Assembly: GCA_902776665.1 (NCBI GenBank)
Contig: CACYQZ010000011.1
Location: 1 to 58,581, forward strand
Direction of reading: 5' to 3'
Source: an uncultured Prevotellaceae bacterium
Lineage (GTDB): Bacteria > Bacteroidota > Bacteroidia > Bacteroidales > Bacteroidaceae
Length of the DNA: 58,581 nt
The translations under genes and the position numbers were made by a program. Shown one piece after another: positions 1 to 9,187 of this stretch (position 1 is its first letter; every line of letters starts with the position of its first letter). A model generated the notes under the pieces. That model was given only the letters and a program-made list of their open reading frames with translations, ran no database searches and was not told the DNA's origin.

Positions 1-1984
1 TAGAAGAACAGCAGAGGGCAGCGCAGGTAGCGGTTGATGTCGGTGGGGGAAATCGTGAATGTTGAATTGTTTTCGGTGTTGGGTGTTGGGTGTTGGGTGT
101 TGGGTGTTGAATTGTTTTCGGTGTTGGGTGTTGAATTGTTTTCGGTGTTGGGTGTTGAATTGTTTTCGGTGTTAGGTGTTGGGTGTTGGGTGTTGGGTGA
201 GAGGTGGTATTTTTGGATGTTTTGATGGGGCGACTCGACCATGAATTGGAGCATGAAACGGGTCATTTCGCCGCGATTACCGTCTTCTGTGGCGTTGTTG
301 TAGAGCAGGGCGATGTCGGTGGCGCGTTGCAGCAGGGCGTGGAAATAATAGGCGTAGATGGCGACTTTGTGGTCGATGGTGGTGAGGTCGTGGGCCTTGC
401 GGATGGAGTAGGGGATGAACGACGAGTCGCTGACGTTTTTCGGCATGTTCCCTTCGTTGGCCGACAGCACGAGAACGTGCTTGAAATCGAGGTTTCGCGT
501 TTCGAGCACACCCATGATTTGCAGTCCTTCGGCGGGTTCGCCGTGGAAGGGTATCGTGGTCGATTGGATGAGTTGGTTGAGCAGTCGGCGGAAGGTGGTC
601 AGGTCGCAGTCGAGGTCGCCGTTTTCGACGAGCGTTTTCAGCCGATTCACCAGTGTATAGGTGCGAAACAGCGACTCTTGGAAGAAGGGGTCGTCGTTGT
701 CGCGGGCTTCGGTGCCGATGTGCTGCAGGATGTCCGTAATCGTTGATAGTTGATAGTTGATAGTTGAGAGTTCTTTTGTCGATGAATTGAAAATTGTATC
801 AAAGTCGAAATAGATGGCGTAGGGATGGCGTTGCACGCGGTCGAGATAGCGTTGGCGGAAGCGTATGCGCTTGGTGTCGTAGCCGTCGGTTTGCAGGGCG
901 ATGAGTAGATTGACGAGCGTGGCGAAGGGCGACTGCGCGAGCGGATAGCCCGTCGTGATATTGACCTTTTTGACCTCTTCGGGCAGTGCGTGGACGACGC
1001 TTTGCAGCAGGTTTTCGTCGCAGAGCACAATGGCTGTGTCGCGATCGTCGGCGATGCGGTTTTTCCCCTCTTCGAGCAACCACTGACTGACGAATCGAGC
1101 CTGGGCGGTGTCGGTTTTCGCCGAGATATAGGCGATGTCTTTCGGTTGTGCGAGGTTGTTGTAGATTTTCTCGTTTTTGTTGTCGAGTTCGTTGGGAAAT
1201 TTATCGAGATATTGACGAATGAAATGGCCACTTTCGTGGTGGTTTTTCATATAATAATCGTCGAAATTCCAGTAGAAACGGGCGCGACCCTGTCGTTGGA
1301 GGCGTTCGAAGAGTTTTTGTTCGACTTTTTGCAGCATATTGAAACCCACGAAAACGTAGGTGTCGTATTGGAAATCAATCTCGTCGAGTTCCGCCACCTG
1401 CCGATACAAACGACCTTCGTAAGCCAGACCTTGCTCTTCGAGTCGGGCGTTGAACGTGGTGTAAATCTCGTAGAGTTTGTTCCAAATTGTCAGGAATTTT
1501 TGCTTGAGTTGGCTGTCGGCCTTTTCGGGCTGGAAATTGGCGAAAAACTTGGCGAGAAGTTGCTTCTGCTCATCGGAAAGATAGGACGTGTCGTCGAGTT
1601 CGTGGATGTCGCGAAGGTTGGCGAAGACGCGGCGCGGGTCGGCGAGGTTTTTGTCGATGTCGTCGAAGTCGGAAAGCAGCAGTTGTCCCCACGAGAAGAA
1701 TTGGTCGAGCGTCTCGTCCTTGCCCGTGATGGCGGTGAAAACGCGGTGGAGGTCGCAGACGAGTTTCACCGAATCGGCCACTTCGAGCGTGCTGTGGTGG
1801 CGAAACAATTCGCTGATGGTGATGTACGACGGGCTCCAGACAGGCTGGTCGGCGAGTCGGGCGAGGTGGTCGTTGAGGAAGAGCGACGCACGCTTGTTGG
1901 GGAACACGACGGCGACTTTCGAAAGTTGGGTGCCGAACTTGCTGATGAGGTCTTCGGCGACGTATCTGAGAAAACTATTTTCCA
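1..1984 (-). CDS. AddB-like PD-(D/E)XK nuclease family protein, partial
   Basis: Probable partner of the AddA-like helicase in double-strand break resection and recombination. The frame is open from the ATG at 1984 to the window edge, giving about 661 residues with the C-terminus missing. The N-terminal part looks like an inactivated helicase (early VAVVFPNKRASLFLN segment). The last visible residues, ISPTDINRYLRCPLLFF, resemble the start of the RecB/AddB-type nuclease domain. The start overlaps the end of the AddA-like gene by 10 nt, which suggests translational coupling. Two heptamer tracts are read in frame: about residues 404-414 (TINYQLST type) and residues 595-642 ([15 protein letters not shown] type), the latter just before the nuclease domain. 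Family assignment is by context and motif; the exact activity is inferred. Confidence 0.8.
59..200 (-). repeat. In-frame GGTGTTG/CAACACC heptamer tract with a 24-nt higher-order unit
   Basis: On the plus strand the unit GGTGTTG alternates with a 24-nt compound unit that includes AATTGTTTTC and occurs about three to four times. Read on the minus strand inside the AddB-like gene it encodes NTQHPTP and NSTPNTEN repeats with no stop. It lies in what should be the linker before the nuclease domain. Confidence 0.9.
742..773 (-). repeat. In-frame CAACTAT/TTGATAG heptamer tract in the AddB-like gene
   Basis: Four near-perfect copies of TTGATAG/TTGAGAG on the plus strand. On the coding strand they read CAACTAT and give the peptide LSTINYQLST. 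Confidence 0.85.
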
Positions 1985-4900
1985 TTGACTTCGACGATTT
2001 GATTGTTATAGACGTACCACAAATAACCCTTTATGTTTGGCAGCCCCATTCGGGTCAAAAGTTCCATATATTCGGCGACCTGTTTTTGATGGTTTTCGGT
2101 CGGTGTGGCGAACTTGAAATCGACTACGATGGTCTCGTTTCCGTCGGTCATCACGCGGTCGGGTCGCCTCGATTTCACTTGGTTTGTTTCGGGGTCGATG
2201 AACAAAATCGAACATTCGTTAAAGATGTTCCAACGATTTGAAAACCAATCTTTTATCTGATTTTTGTTAAATCGTTTCTTTAACATTGCCGACAACTTTT
2301 CGCGAGTGATTTCCTCGTTGTAGAGAATGCCATCCGACTCGAATTTTCGGAGTGCTTCGGGAATGTCGTCGGCGGTGCGAATGGTCGAAAGAAGTTCGTG
2401 AAGAATGTTGCCGAGTTGGATGTAGTTCGGCTGATCGTTTTCTTGTTCGACAAACTGCCGACTTTGGTTGCTTTGGCGAAATTCGGCGCGACATTCCGAG
2501 TGGGTCATCTGCATTGCGATCGGGTTCGATTTCTGCTTGAAAACATTGTCCGACGACTTTTTGCTGGACGAATATTGCGTCAGTTCGCCATACTCGAAAA
2601 CGGTTTCATCGTCTTCAATTTTCAGCGTTCCACCGAGCATTTCCGCCGTTTTTTCAATCGAATCGGCGATGATTTGCGAGCGCGTGCCCTTCAGTCCTTT
2701 GCGCCCGATTATAAAGAGGTTATTGCGCGCACGCGTAAAAGCCACGTAGAGCAGGTTCATATTATCGACCGTGTTTTGCAGGTGCTCGTCAAGGTAGTCG
2801 TCGGCATAGACCGTGCCGCGCATTTTGTTGGCATTGTAGTCGATGGGAATCAGCGGCAGTTCGTTGAAGGGCGCGTCGTCGGCCTGGCACCAGATGAGCG
2901 TCGATTGCTCGAGTTTCCAGTCGCAGAAGGGCAGCAGCACGTTGTCGAACTCAAGGCCCTTGCTCTTGTGGATGGTGAGCAGGCGGATTCCGTCGATTCC
3001 GTCGCTTTGAATCGTCTTTTTATGCAGGTTTTCGTCCCACACCTTCAAAAATCCTTCGAGGTCGGCCATGTTGTCGGTCAGAAACTTGCTCAGTTGGTCG
3101 TAGAAAGCGCATAGATAGGCCGATTCGCCACTGATTTTGTCCAATTCGAAAATGCCGTGAAGCCGCTCCGCCAATTCGTAGATCGGCAGCGCGCGAAGGC
3201 GTTCTTGTTCGTTGATGAGCGACGGCGGCAGTTTTTCGGTTTTCAGTTCGAGTTCGCTGATGCCATTGCCGAGAATCGTGTTTTGATAGACCTTCGCCAG
3301 ATAGGCCGTGACGATTTCGTTGTCGGGTTCGACGAGCCACCGCATCGCCTCCACCAGCACGTTCACCGCCATCGACGCATCGAGTCGGAACGCCTCGTCA
3401 GAGAGGATTTTCACCTGCGGCATTTCCGCCATCAGGTAGTCGGCGATGAGTTGGATGGTGCTGTTCGAGCGCACGAGAATGGCGATTTCCTTTTCGGGAA
3501 TCTGCGCGTCGAGCAGTTGTTCGATGGACGCTTTCAGACGGTTGAGCGTCCGTTCTTGATACTCCTCAGCCGACAGCAGTTCCACGCGCACGAAACCTTT
3601 GTTTTTCTGTTGCGTCTTCTGCGGTTGCTCCTGTGCCACATCCTCGTAGGCACGTTTCATTTTCTCGCTTCCCTCGGCGTTCTCCTCGGCGATGGCCGCG
3701 ATTTCGATGCCTTTCGCCACGTCAAAAAAAGCGTTGTTGAAGTCGATGACGTTTTTCGACGAGCGGTAATTGGCCTTCATCGCCACCGCCTTGATTTGTC
3801 CTGTCGGAAATTCGCTTTCGATGTCGTTCAGCAGTCGCCAGTCGCCCGACCGCCAGCGGTAGATGCTTTGTTTCACGTCGCCCACGATGAGGTTCGACGC
3901 GCCTTCGCGACTCATACATTCTTTCAGCAGCACCTTGAAATTCTTCCATTGAATGGTGCTCGTGTCCTGAAATTCGTCGATCATAATATGGTCGAGTTGC
4001 GTGCCGATTTTCTCGTAGATGAAAGGCGAGTCGTCGTCGCCGATGAGCGCGTTGAGAATGCCCTGCGTGTCGCTCAACAGGAAGCGGTTGCTCTGTTTGT
4101 TGAGTTCGCGCACGTGTTTGTCGATGCTGTTGAGCAGGCGCAGTTGGCTCAGGTGGCGCAGCGTGAGGTCGGCCGACTTGTAGAGTCGCAGGTTTTGGGG
4201 TCGTTTCTTCTCCGATTCGAGCAGCAGCGGCTGAAAAACATTCATCACGGCAGAGTAGAGTGGCGTCCCGGGCGTTTGGTCGGCCTTTTTCAGCCACGCC
4301 ATCGGGTCGTCGAGGGCTTTTACCACTGTCGCGTTCACCAAATCCTTGTCGTTGTATTTGCGGTTGGCGAGTTTCTTGAAATAGCCTGCCACGCCGCGCT
4401 CTCCATTGGAAAAATCGCTGACGTCGATGCCTTGCTGTTGCAGTTTTTCGTAAAAATCCGTGGCGAATTGCTGCATATCGGCCTCGGCCTCTCGGCGAAT
4501 CGAGCGCAGGCGCGTCGTGTATGACTTGAAAAAGTCCTTTTCGTGCAGTTTTTCGTTGATTTCCTGGCTGTTTTGCTTGTAAATGTCCTTGAAGATATTC
4601 TCGCCGAATTTTTCGATTTTCCAGATGATGTTCCACGACTTGTCTTCCTCGATGTTTTCGTTGATATAGTCGAGAATCCACGTCAGTTCTTGGCTATTCG
4701 TGTCAAGGCTTTCGATGAGGTTTCCGACGGCCTGCTGTTCGATTTGCGTGTCGTTGAGTTCGATGCGCAGGTTGGCCGTGAGGTCGAGTTCGCGGGCGAG
4801 GTTTCGCAGCACGCTTTGGAAAAACGAGTCGATGGTTTCCACGCGGAAATAGCTGTAGTTGTGGAGCAGGTTGTCGAGGGCGATGGCGGCTCGTTGGCGT

Positions 4901-5166
4901 ACAAATTCGGCGTTGTGTCCCGTTTCTTTCGTGATGATGTCGATGTAGTCTTGCGTTTCGCCGTCGTTGCAGTGGTGGCTGATGCCGTAGAGTTGCGTCA
5001 GAATGCGCATTTTCATCTCTTCGGTTGCCTTGTTGGTGAACGTCACGGCGAGGATGCGGCGGTAGGCCGTCGGGTCTTCCACCAGCAGTTTGATGTAATC
5101 GACAGCAAGCCGGAACGTTTTTCCCGAACCGGCGCTGGCTTTATAGACAGTCAAGGGGATTTTCAT
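1975..5166 (-). CDS. AddA/RecB-like UvrD-family helicase-nuclease
   Basis: ATP-dependent 3'-5' superfamily 1 helicase fused to a RecB-type nuclease, acting in double-strand break repair with the neighbouring AddB-like protein. Of 1063 residues: Walker A ASAGSGKT at about 10-17, an ILAVTFTNKATEEM motif, Walker B MIDEFQDT near residue 392, and helicase motif V/VI region TIHKSKGLEFDNVLLP. Near residue 1015 the nuclease motif RPDRV...VVDFKF...QVAEY keeps the metal-binding Asp and the DxK pair. Length fits AddA-like proteins of Bacteroidetes. It starts 1 nt after the rpoD stop codon and its last codons overlap addB-like, so the three genes are probably one transcript. Confidence 0.9.
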   Translation of the reverse strand: MKIPLTVYKASAGSGKTFRLAVDYIKLLVEDPTAYRRILAVTFTNKATEEMKMRILTQLYGISHHCNDGETQDYIDIITKETGHNAEFVRQRAAIALDNLLHNYSYFRVETIDSFFQSVLRNLARELDLTANLRIELNDTQIEQQAVGNLIESLDTNSQELTWILDYINENIEEDKSWNIIWKIEKFGENIFKDIYKQNSQEINEKLHEKDFFKSYTTRLRSIRREAEADMQQFATDFYEKLQQQGIDVSDFSNGERGVAGYFKKLANRKYNDKDLVNATVVKALDDPMAWLKKADQTPGTPLYSAVMNVFQPLLLESEKKRPQNLRLYKSADLTLRHLSQLRLLNSIDKHVRELNKQSNRFLLSDTQGILNALIGDDDSPFIYEKIGTQLDHIMIDEFQDTSTIQWKNFKVLLKECMSREGASNLIVGDVKQSIYRWRSGDWRLLNDIESEFPTGQIKAVAMKANYRSSKNVIDFNNAFFDVAKGIEIAAIAEENAEGSEKMKRAYEDVAQEQPQKTQQKNKGFVRVELLSAEEYQERTLNRLKASIEQLLDAQIPEKEIAILVRSNSTIQLIADYLMAEMPQVKILSDEAFRLDASMAVNVLVEAMRWLVEPDNEIVTAYLAKVYQNTILGNGISELELKTEKLPPSLINEQERLRALPIYELAERLHGIFELDKISGESAYLCAFYDQLSKFLTDNMADLEGFLKVWDENLHKKTIQSDGIDGIRLLTIHKSKGLEFDNVLLPFCDWKLEQSTLIWCQADDAPFNELPLIPIDYNANKMRGTVYADDYLDEHLQNTVDNMNLLYVAFTRARNNLFIIGRKGLKGTRSQIIADSIEKTAEMLGGTLKIEDDETVFEYGELTQYSSSKKSSDNVFKQKSNPIAMQMTHSECRAEFRQSNQSRQFVEQENDQPNYIQLGNILHELLSTIRTADDIPEALRKFESDGILYNEEITREKLSAMLKKRFNKNQIKDWFSNRWNIFNECSILFIDPETNQVKSRRPDRVMTDGNETIVVDFKFATPTENHQKQVAEYMELLTRMGLPNIKGYLWYVYNNQIVEVNGK

Positions 5167-5167
5167 T

Positions 5168-6040
5168 TTATCCCAGATATTTCATCAGGATGCGGGCATT
5201 GCCCGAGTCGCGCAGCTTGGCGATGCTTTTTTCGCGGATTTGGCGCACACGCTCGCGGGTCAGACCGAGGCGGTCGCCGATTTCCTCGAGGCCCTTTTCG
5301 GGGCATCCGATGCCGAAACACTCGCGGATAATCGTGATTTCGCGCTCTTTGAGCACCTTGTTCAGCACGGAATTGAGTTCGAGCGCCATCGACTCGTGGT
5401 CAACCTGCTTGTCGGTGCGGCTGTCCTCGCCCGAGGGCATCACGTCGAGCATACAGTTGTCTTCACCGTCTTGGAACGGCGCGTCAATCGACACGTGGTG
5501 ACCGTCGGCCATCATCGACTGTCCGATTTTCTCTTCGTCGAGTTTCGTGGCCTCGGCCAGTTCCGCCACCGACGGCTGACGGTGGTGTTCCTGCTCGAAA
5601 CGGTTGATTTCGTGGTTGATTTTGTTGAGCGAACCCACCTGATTCAGCGGCAGGCGCACGATGCGGCTCTGCTCGGCGATGGCCTGCAGAATCGACTGGC
5701 GAATCCACCAGACGGCGTAGGAGATGAACTTGAAACCGCGCGTTTCGTCGAACTTCTGGGCTGCCTTGATCAGGCCGATGTTGCCCTCGTCGATGAGGTC
5801 GGTCAGCGTCAGCCCCTGATGCTGATACTGCTTCGCCACCGACACGACAAAACGCAGGTTGGCCGTCACGAGTTTGTCTTTGGCTTTCTCGCCTTCTGGA
5901 CCGCCTTTCTTGATTTTCTGGGCCAGTTCAATCTCCTCGTCGATGGAAATCAACGGGGCGCGGCCAATTTCAACAAGATACTTGTCCAGAGCTTCGCTCG
6001 AACGGTTGGTAATGCTTTTCTGAATCTTTAGTTGTCTCAT
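5168..6040 (-). CDS. rpoD: Primary sigma-70 factor RpoD
   Basis: Housekeeping sigma factor that directs RNA polymerase to the TTTG/TAnnTTTG promoters seen through this window. The 290-residue protein lacks region 1.1, as usual for Bacteroidetes. Region 1.2 is at the N-terminus (SSEALDKYLVEIGRAPLIS). The very conserved region 2 follows (LRFVVSVAKQYQHQGL, LIDEGNIGLIKAAQKFD, FISYAVWWIRQSI), and region 4 ends the protein (GLEEIGDRLGLTRERVRQIR). A TATATTTG -7 box lies about 40 nt upstream on the minus strand. The AddA/AddB-like genes follow directly, an unusual operon partner for a sigma factor. Confidence 0.97.
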   Translation of the reverse strand: MRQLKIQKSITNRSSEALDKYLVEIGRAPLISIDEEIELAQKIKKGGPEGEKAKDKLVTANLRFVVSVAKQYQHQGLTLTDLIDEGNIGLIKAAQKFDETRGFKFISYAVWWIRQSILQAIAEQSRIVRLPLNQVGSLNKINHEINRFEQEHHRQPSVAELAEATKLDEEKIGQSMMADGHHVSIDAPFQDGEDNCMLDVMPSGEDSRTDKQVDHESMALELNSVLNKVLKEREITIIRECFGIGCPEKGLEEIGDRLGLTRERVRQIREKSIAKLRDSGNARILMKYLG

Positions 6041-6075
6041 TTCAAACTCCTCTTTTCTTGATTACTGACTTACAG

Positions 6076-6083
6076 CAAATATA
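6076..6083 (-). promoter_or_regulatory. Promoter -7 box of rpoD
   Basis: TATATTTG on the minus strand, matching the Bacteroidetes TAnnTTTG consensus, about 36 nt before the rpoD ATG. Confidence 0.6.
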
Positions 6084-6300
6084 CGAATAGTCGACATAAC
6101 TGCTTGAAAATCAATAAAATAATAAATAATTTTTCGAAAAACGATGCAAAATTAATAAAAAAATAGATAAGTCGTACAAAAAAATCAATTTTTCTGCAGT
6201 TAAATTTTGTTAAACAAAGATTCGGTACCTTGAAATGAAAAATTTTGATGATGAAGAAGATTTTTTTTGATTTTTGTTTAAATATTCCAATTTATTGCAT

Positions 6301-6308
6301 TAACTTTG
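6301..6308 (+). promoter_or_regulatory. Promoter -7 box (TAACTTTG) for the porin-like gene
   Basis: Exact TAnnTTTG match followed by CA, about 75 nt before the start codon. A heptamer tract occupies most of the presumed 5' UTR. Confidence 0.65.
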
Positions 6309-6314
6309 CACGCT

Positions 6315-6357
6315 GAATGGTGAAGTGAGGAGTGTGAATGGTGAAGTGAGGAGTGAA
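6315..6357 (+). repeat. GTGAAGT/GAGGAGT heptamer tract in a 5' UTR
   Basis: A 21-nt unit (three heptamers, GAATGGTGAAGTGAGGAGTG plus one base) is present twice in tandem between the promoter and the porin-like start codon. The coding strand is G-rich. Confidence 0.8.
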
Positions 6358-6382
6358 ATATTGATAACTAAAAACGATAAAA

Positions 6383-7387
6383 ATGAAATTGAAAATGATT
6401 TGCTGTGCCTTGGCCGTTTGTGCGACGATGCAGGCACAGGAGTCCAGAAAGGTGAACTTGCGCTTGGAGGCGCGTGGCGACTATCAACGTGAGTATGTCG
6501 ATGGCGAAGTGGTCGATGGCGAGACGGGTTTCAAAGGGAAATTCCTGAATGTTGTCGTGTCGGGAAACCTGACGGATAGGCTTTCCTACAACTTCCGCCA
6601 CAGACTGAACAAATTTAGCAAAAACAGCAGTTTTTTCGATGCGACGGACTTTCTGACGCTCGACTGGCAGGCGAACGACTGGCTGACGCTGTCGGGCGGT
6701 AAACAGGTGGTTCAGATTGGTGGTTACGAGTACGACCGCGCCCCGATCGAGCTGTATTTCTGTTCGGAGTTTTGGCAGCATGTTCCGTGCTATCAATGGG
6801 GTGCCAGTGCGACGATAGGTTTGAACAAAGGGCGCGACAACCTGACTTTCCAGATTTGCGAAAGTCCGTTCCGAAACTATTCGGGCGGCAAGGATATTTA
6901 TGCCTTCAACCTGTTTTGGTCGGGTCGTCACGGATTCCTTTCGACACTCTGGTCGGCGAATATGCTCGCGTATGGTAAGGGAAAGTATATCAACTACATA
7001 GCACTCGGCAATGAAGTAAAACTTTCGCGTCAAGTAAAGGCTGAAATCGACTTTACAAATCGTGCTGTGAGCGGTCATACGTTCTTGTTGAAAGACTGTT
7101 CGGTGGCGGCGGAATTGTCGTATATGCCGACCGAGAAAGTGAACCTTTTTGCGAAGGTGAGCTACGACGTGAACAACACCGACAACGTGGCTGACATCAC
7201 GGTGATGCCGGGCACGGAACTGACGCGATTCGGCGGTGGCGTGGAGTATTATCCGCTGAGCGACAACCGTCTGCGCCTGCACGCGAACTACAGTTATGTG
7301 ACGGGTAAAAACTCGAATCCCGACGGCGTTTTGCAAGACAAGCAGTCGCTCGTCAATGTCGGATTGACGTGGAGAATCCACAATTGA
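6383..7387 (+). CDS. OprO/OprP-like outer-membrane beta-barrel (porin)
   Basis: A 334-residue protein with a signal peptide ending near QAQ at residues 18-20, followed by amphipathic beta strands to the C-terminus. Segments such as VSGNLTDRLSYNFRHRLNK and LTLDWQANDWLTLSGGKQ are characteristic of the phosphate-selective porin O/P-like family in Bacteroidetes, where each strand pair is joined by short turns. It probably forms a diffusion channel in the outer membrane; the substrate cannot be told from sequence. It is preceded by its own promoter and followed after about 70 nt by a nucleoside-gate membrane protein. Confidence 0.75.
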   Translation: MKLKMICCALAVCATMQAQESRKVNLRLEARGDYQREYVDGEVVDGETGFKGKFLNVVVSGNLTDRLSYNFRHRLNKFSKNSSFFDATDFLTLDWQANDWLTLSGGKQVVQIGGYEYDRAPIELYFCSEFWQHVPCYQWGASATIGLNKGRDNLTFQICESPFRNYSGGKDIYAFNLFWSGRHGFLSTLWSANMLAYGKGKYINYIALGNEVKLSRQVKAEIDFTNRAVSGHTFLLKDCSVAAELSYMPTEKVNLFAKVSYDVNNTDNVADITVMPGTELTRFGGGVEYYPLSDNRLRLHANYSYVTGKNSNPDGVLQDKQSLVNVGLTWRIHN

Positions 7388-7391
7388 ATTA

Positions 7392-7456
7392 GACGATTTG
7401 ACAATTTACCATTTTACGATTTATTTGACAAATTTTTCACTCTTCACTTTTCACTA
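7392..7456 (+). repeat. Heptamer/octamer tract between porin and gate protein
   Basis: GACAATTTACCATTTTACGATT-like units followed by CACTCTTCACTTTTCAC. Two different repeat families lie side by side in this 73-nt gap. Confidence 0.65.
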
Positions 7457-7460
7457 AAAA

Positions 7461-8645
7461 ATGAAATACCATCTGAAATATCGTTTTCCAAAGAATTTTG
7501 CGAGTAGTTTAAAGTATCGCTCAGGTATCGTTTGTCTGGCCATCGTGGTCGGTCTGTTTTCGCTTTTGGGCTGGAGAATGGGCGCGGCACCGATGCTCAA
7601 CACCGTGATGCACACGGCTCACGACCTGCTGCTCAACACCTGTTTCTATCTGATGGCGATTTGCGTGCTGACGGGTGCCGTCGGAAAAATTTTCGTCGAG
7701 TTTGGCGTGGTTGATTTGCTCGAAAAACTGCTTCGTCCGCTGATGCGACCGCTTTTCAACCTGCCGGGCGTGGCGTCGCTGGGTGCCGTGTTGACGTTTT
7801 TGTCGGACAACCCCGCCATCATCACCCTGTCGAAAGACAAGCATTTTTCGGCCTACTTCAAAAAATACCAACTGATTTCGCTGACGAACTTCGGAACAGC
7901 CTTCGGAATGGGCCTCATCGTCATTATTTTCATGGTCGGACAAGGCTTTTTCAAGGAACCGCTCATCGGACTTTTCGGTGCATTTGTCGGTTGTGTCGTT
8001 TCGACGCGATTCATGCAATATTTCGTGCTGAAAGCCTATCCGAACTACGCGAACGAGGCCGCAACGGAGCATCCGCACCACGGACAAGACACGCTCGTGG
8101 CGAAAAACGAAGACGAGGAACAGCCGAAATCGCTGTTCGTGCGCATCCTGAACTCGCTGCTCGATGGCGGTCGTTCGGGTGTCGATATTGGTTTGGCCAT
8201 CATCCCTGGCGTGCTGATTATCTCGACGCTCGTGATGGTGCTGACCTTCGGTCCGTCAGCTGATGGAACCTACACCGGCGCGGCCTACGAAGGCACGGAA
8301 CTGCTGCCGTGGCTCGCCTCGAAAATCAATGTTGTGTTCGAGTGGTTGTTCGGCTTTACGGATCCCCATCAAATCGCCTTCCCGATTACCGCGCTCGGTG
8401 CTGTGGGAGCCGCTTTGGGCTTGATTCCGAGTTTTATGTCGAACGGTTGGATCGACGGCAACGCCATCGCCGTTTTCACCGCCATTGGTATGTGCTGGAG
8501 CGGCTTTTTGAGCACCCACACGGCGATGCTCGACTCGCTCGGCTACCGCGAACTCACGTCGAAGGCCGTCCTTTCGCACACTTTCGGCGGACTCGTCGCC
8601 GCTTTCGTCGCCCACTGGCTCTATGTGCTGATAATGCTGTTCTGA
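7461..8645 (+). CDS. Nucleoside-recognition (Gate) domain membrane protein, SpmA/SpmB-like
   Basis: Polytopic inner-membrane protein of 394 residues with about eight hydrophobic segments. The central part (LTGAVGKIFVEFGVVDLLEK, FLSDNPAIITLSKDKHFSAY, LTNFGTAFGMGLIVIIFMVG) matches the nucleoside recognition/Gate family also found in spore maturation proteins. In non-sporulating Bacteroidetes these are thought to be transporters of unknown substrate. A cytoplasmic or periplasmic loop near residue 200 is His/Glu-rich (EHPHHGQD). The next gene starts 3 nt downstream and is presumably cotranslated. Confidence 0.8.
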   Translation: MKYHLKYRFPKNFASSLKYRSGIVCLAIVVGLFSLLGWRMGAAPMLNTVMHTAHDLLLNTCFYLMAICVLTGAVGKIFVEFGVVDLLEKLLRPLMRPLFNLPGVASLGAVLTFLSDNPAIITLSKDKHFSAYFKKYQLISLTNFGTAFGMGLIVIIFMVGQGFFKEPLIGLFGAFVGCVVSTRFMQYFVLKAYPNYANEAATEHPHHGQDTLVAKNEDEEQPKSLFVRILNSLLDGGRSGVDIGLAIIPGVLIISTLVMVLTFGPSADGTYTGAAYEGTELLPWLASKINVVFEWLFGFTDPHQIAFPITALGAVGAALGLIPSFMSNGWIDGNAIAVFTAIGMCWSGFLSTHTAMLDSLGYRELTSKAVLSHTFGGLVAAFVAHWLYVLIMLF

Positions 8646-8648
8646 TTC

Positions 8649-9167
8649 ATGGAGAACATCCGCGAAAGGCTTCAGAAATCCTTTAGCGAAGGCGGTGCGC
8701 AGGAGATTTATCGTGACATTAAGTCCGAGGGCGATTTCCTCGGATTCGCCCGTCGTTACGCTTTCGACGACGATTTCCGCGTGGCTCGAAGTGCCCTTTG
8801 GGGGCTGACGAAAGCCAACGACACCGAATTATCGGCGCTGCAAGCCATTCTCAACGATTTCATCGACCAAGCCATGCTGACGGAAAATCCTTCCGTTCGC
8901 CGTTTGTCGTTGAACATCATCGAGCGTCTGAAAATGGGCGAAGATGACCTGCGAACCGACTTTCTCGACTTCTGTTTCGACCACATGACGCGCCTCGACG
9001 AGTTTTCAGGCATCCAGTCGCTTTGCATGAAACTCGCTTTCCGAATGAGCCAGTTCTATCCCGAACTGTCCGACGAGTTCATGCGCACGCTCGAAGCAAT
9101 GGAAATAGACTATTACAAGCCAGCCGTGAAAGGGTTGCGACGAAAAATTCTCAGTGGAAAATATTAG
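8649..9167 (+). CDS. Conserved HEAT-like helical protein of unknown function
   Basis: A soluble 172-residue protein without signal peptide or membrane segment. It is predicted almost entirely helical, with repeating patterns such as FRVARSALWGLTKAND and PSVRRLSLNIIERLK that look like HEAT/ARM-type helix pairs, so a scaffold or binding role is plausible. It begins 3 nt after the Gate-domain membrane protein, which suggests that they work together. I do not recognise a named family. Confidence 0.7.
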   Translation: MENIRERLQKSFSEGGAQEIYRDIKSEGDFLGFARRYAFDDDFRVARSALWGLTKANDTELSALQAILNDFIDQAMLTENPSVRRLSLNIIERLKMGEDDLRTDFLDFCFDHMTRLDEFSGIQSLCMKLAFRMSQFYPELSDEFMRTLEAMEIDYYKPAVKGLRRKILSGKY

Positions 9168-9187
9168 TATCAGCTCAAAAAACATCA

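Larger units (their letters stand above)
6041..6382. other. AT-rich divergent intergenic region
   Basis: A 342-nt gap between the divergent rpoD and porin-like genes. It is much more AT-rich than the coding DNA, with many short A and T runs. It holds the rpoD promoter near 6080, the porin promoter at 6301-6308 and a heptamer tract at 6315-6357. No credible ORF or RNA gene was seen. Confidence 0.7.

Noticed and set aside
59-200. CRISPR-like array
   Set aside because: Units are 7 or 24 nt, directly joined, without unique spacers, and are read as protein; no cas genes are near.
34-225. Plus-strand reading frame of repeated LGVGCWVLG-type peptide
   Set aside because: It is only the antisense reading of the heptamer tract in the AddB-like gene; the minus strand is open and carries recognisable protein sequence.
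1-1984. Possible frameshifted or broken gene, because only short complete minus-strand frames are evident
   Set aside because: Translation from the ATG at 1984 is open to the window edge without a stop, so the gene is intact but cut by the edge.
990-1988. Plus-strand frame of 332 codons opposite the AddB-like gene
   Set aside because: No signal, motif or promoter; composition is that of a shadow frame.
7461-8645. Evidence of sporulation from the SpmA/SpmB-like protein
   Set aside because: The Gate domain is widespread in non-sporulating bacteria and no other sporulation gene is present.
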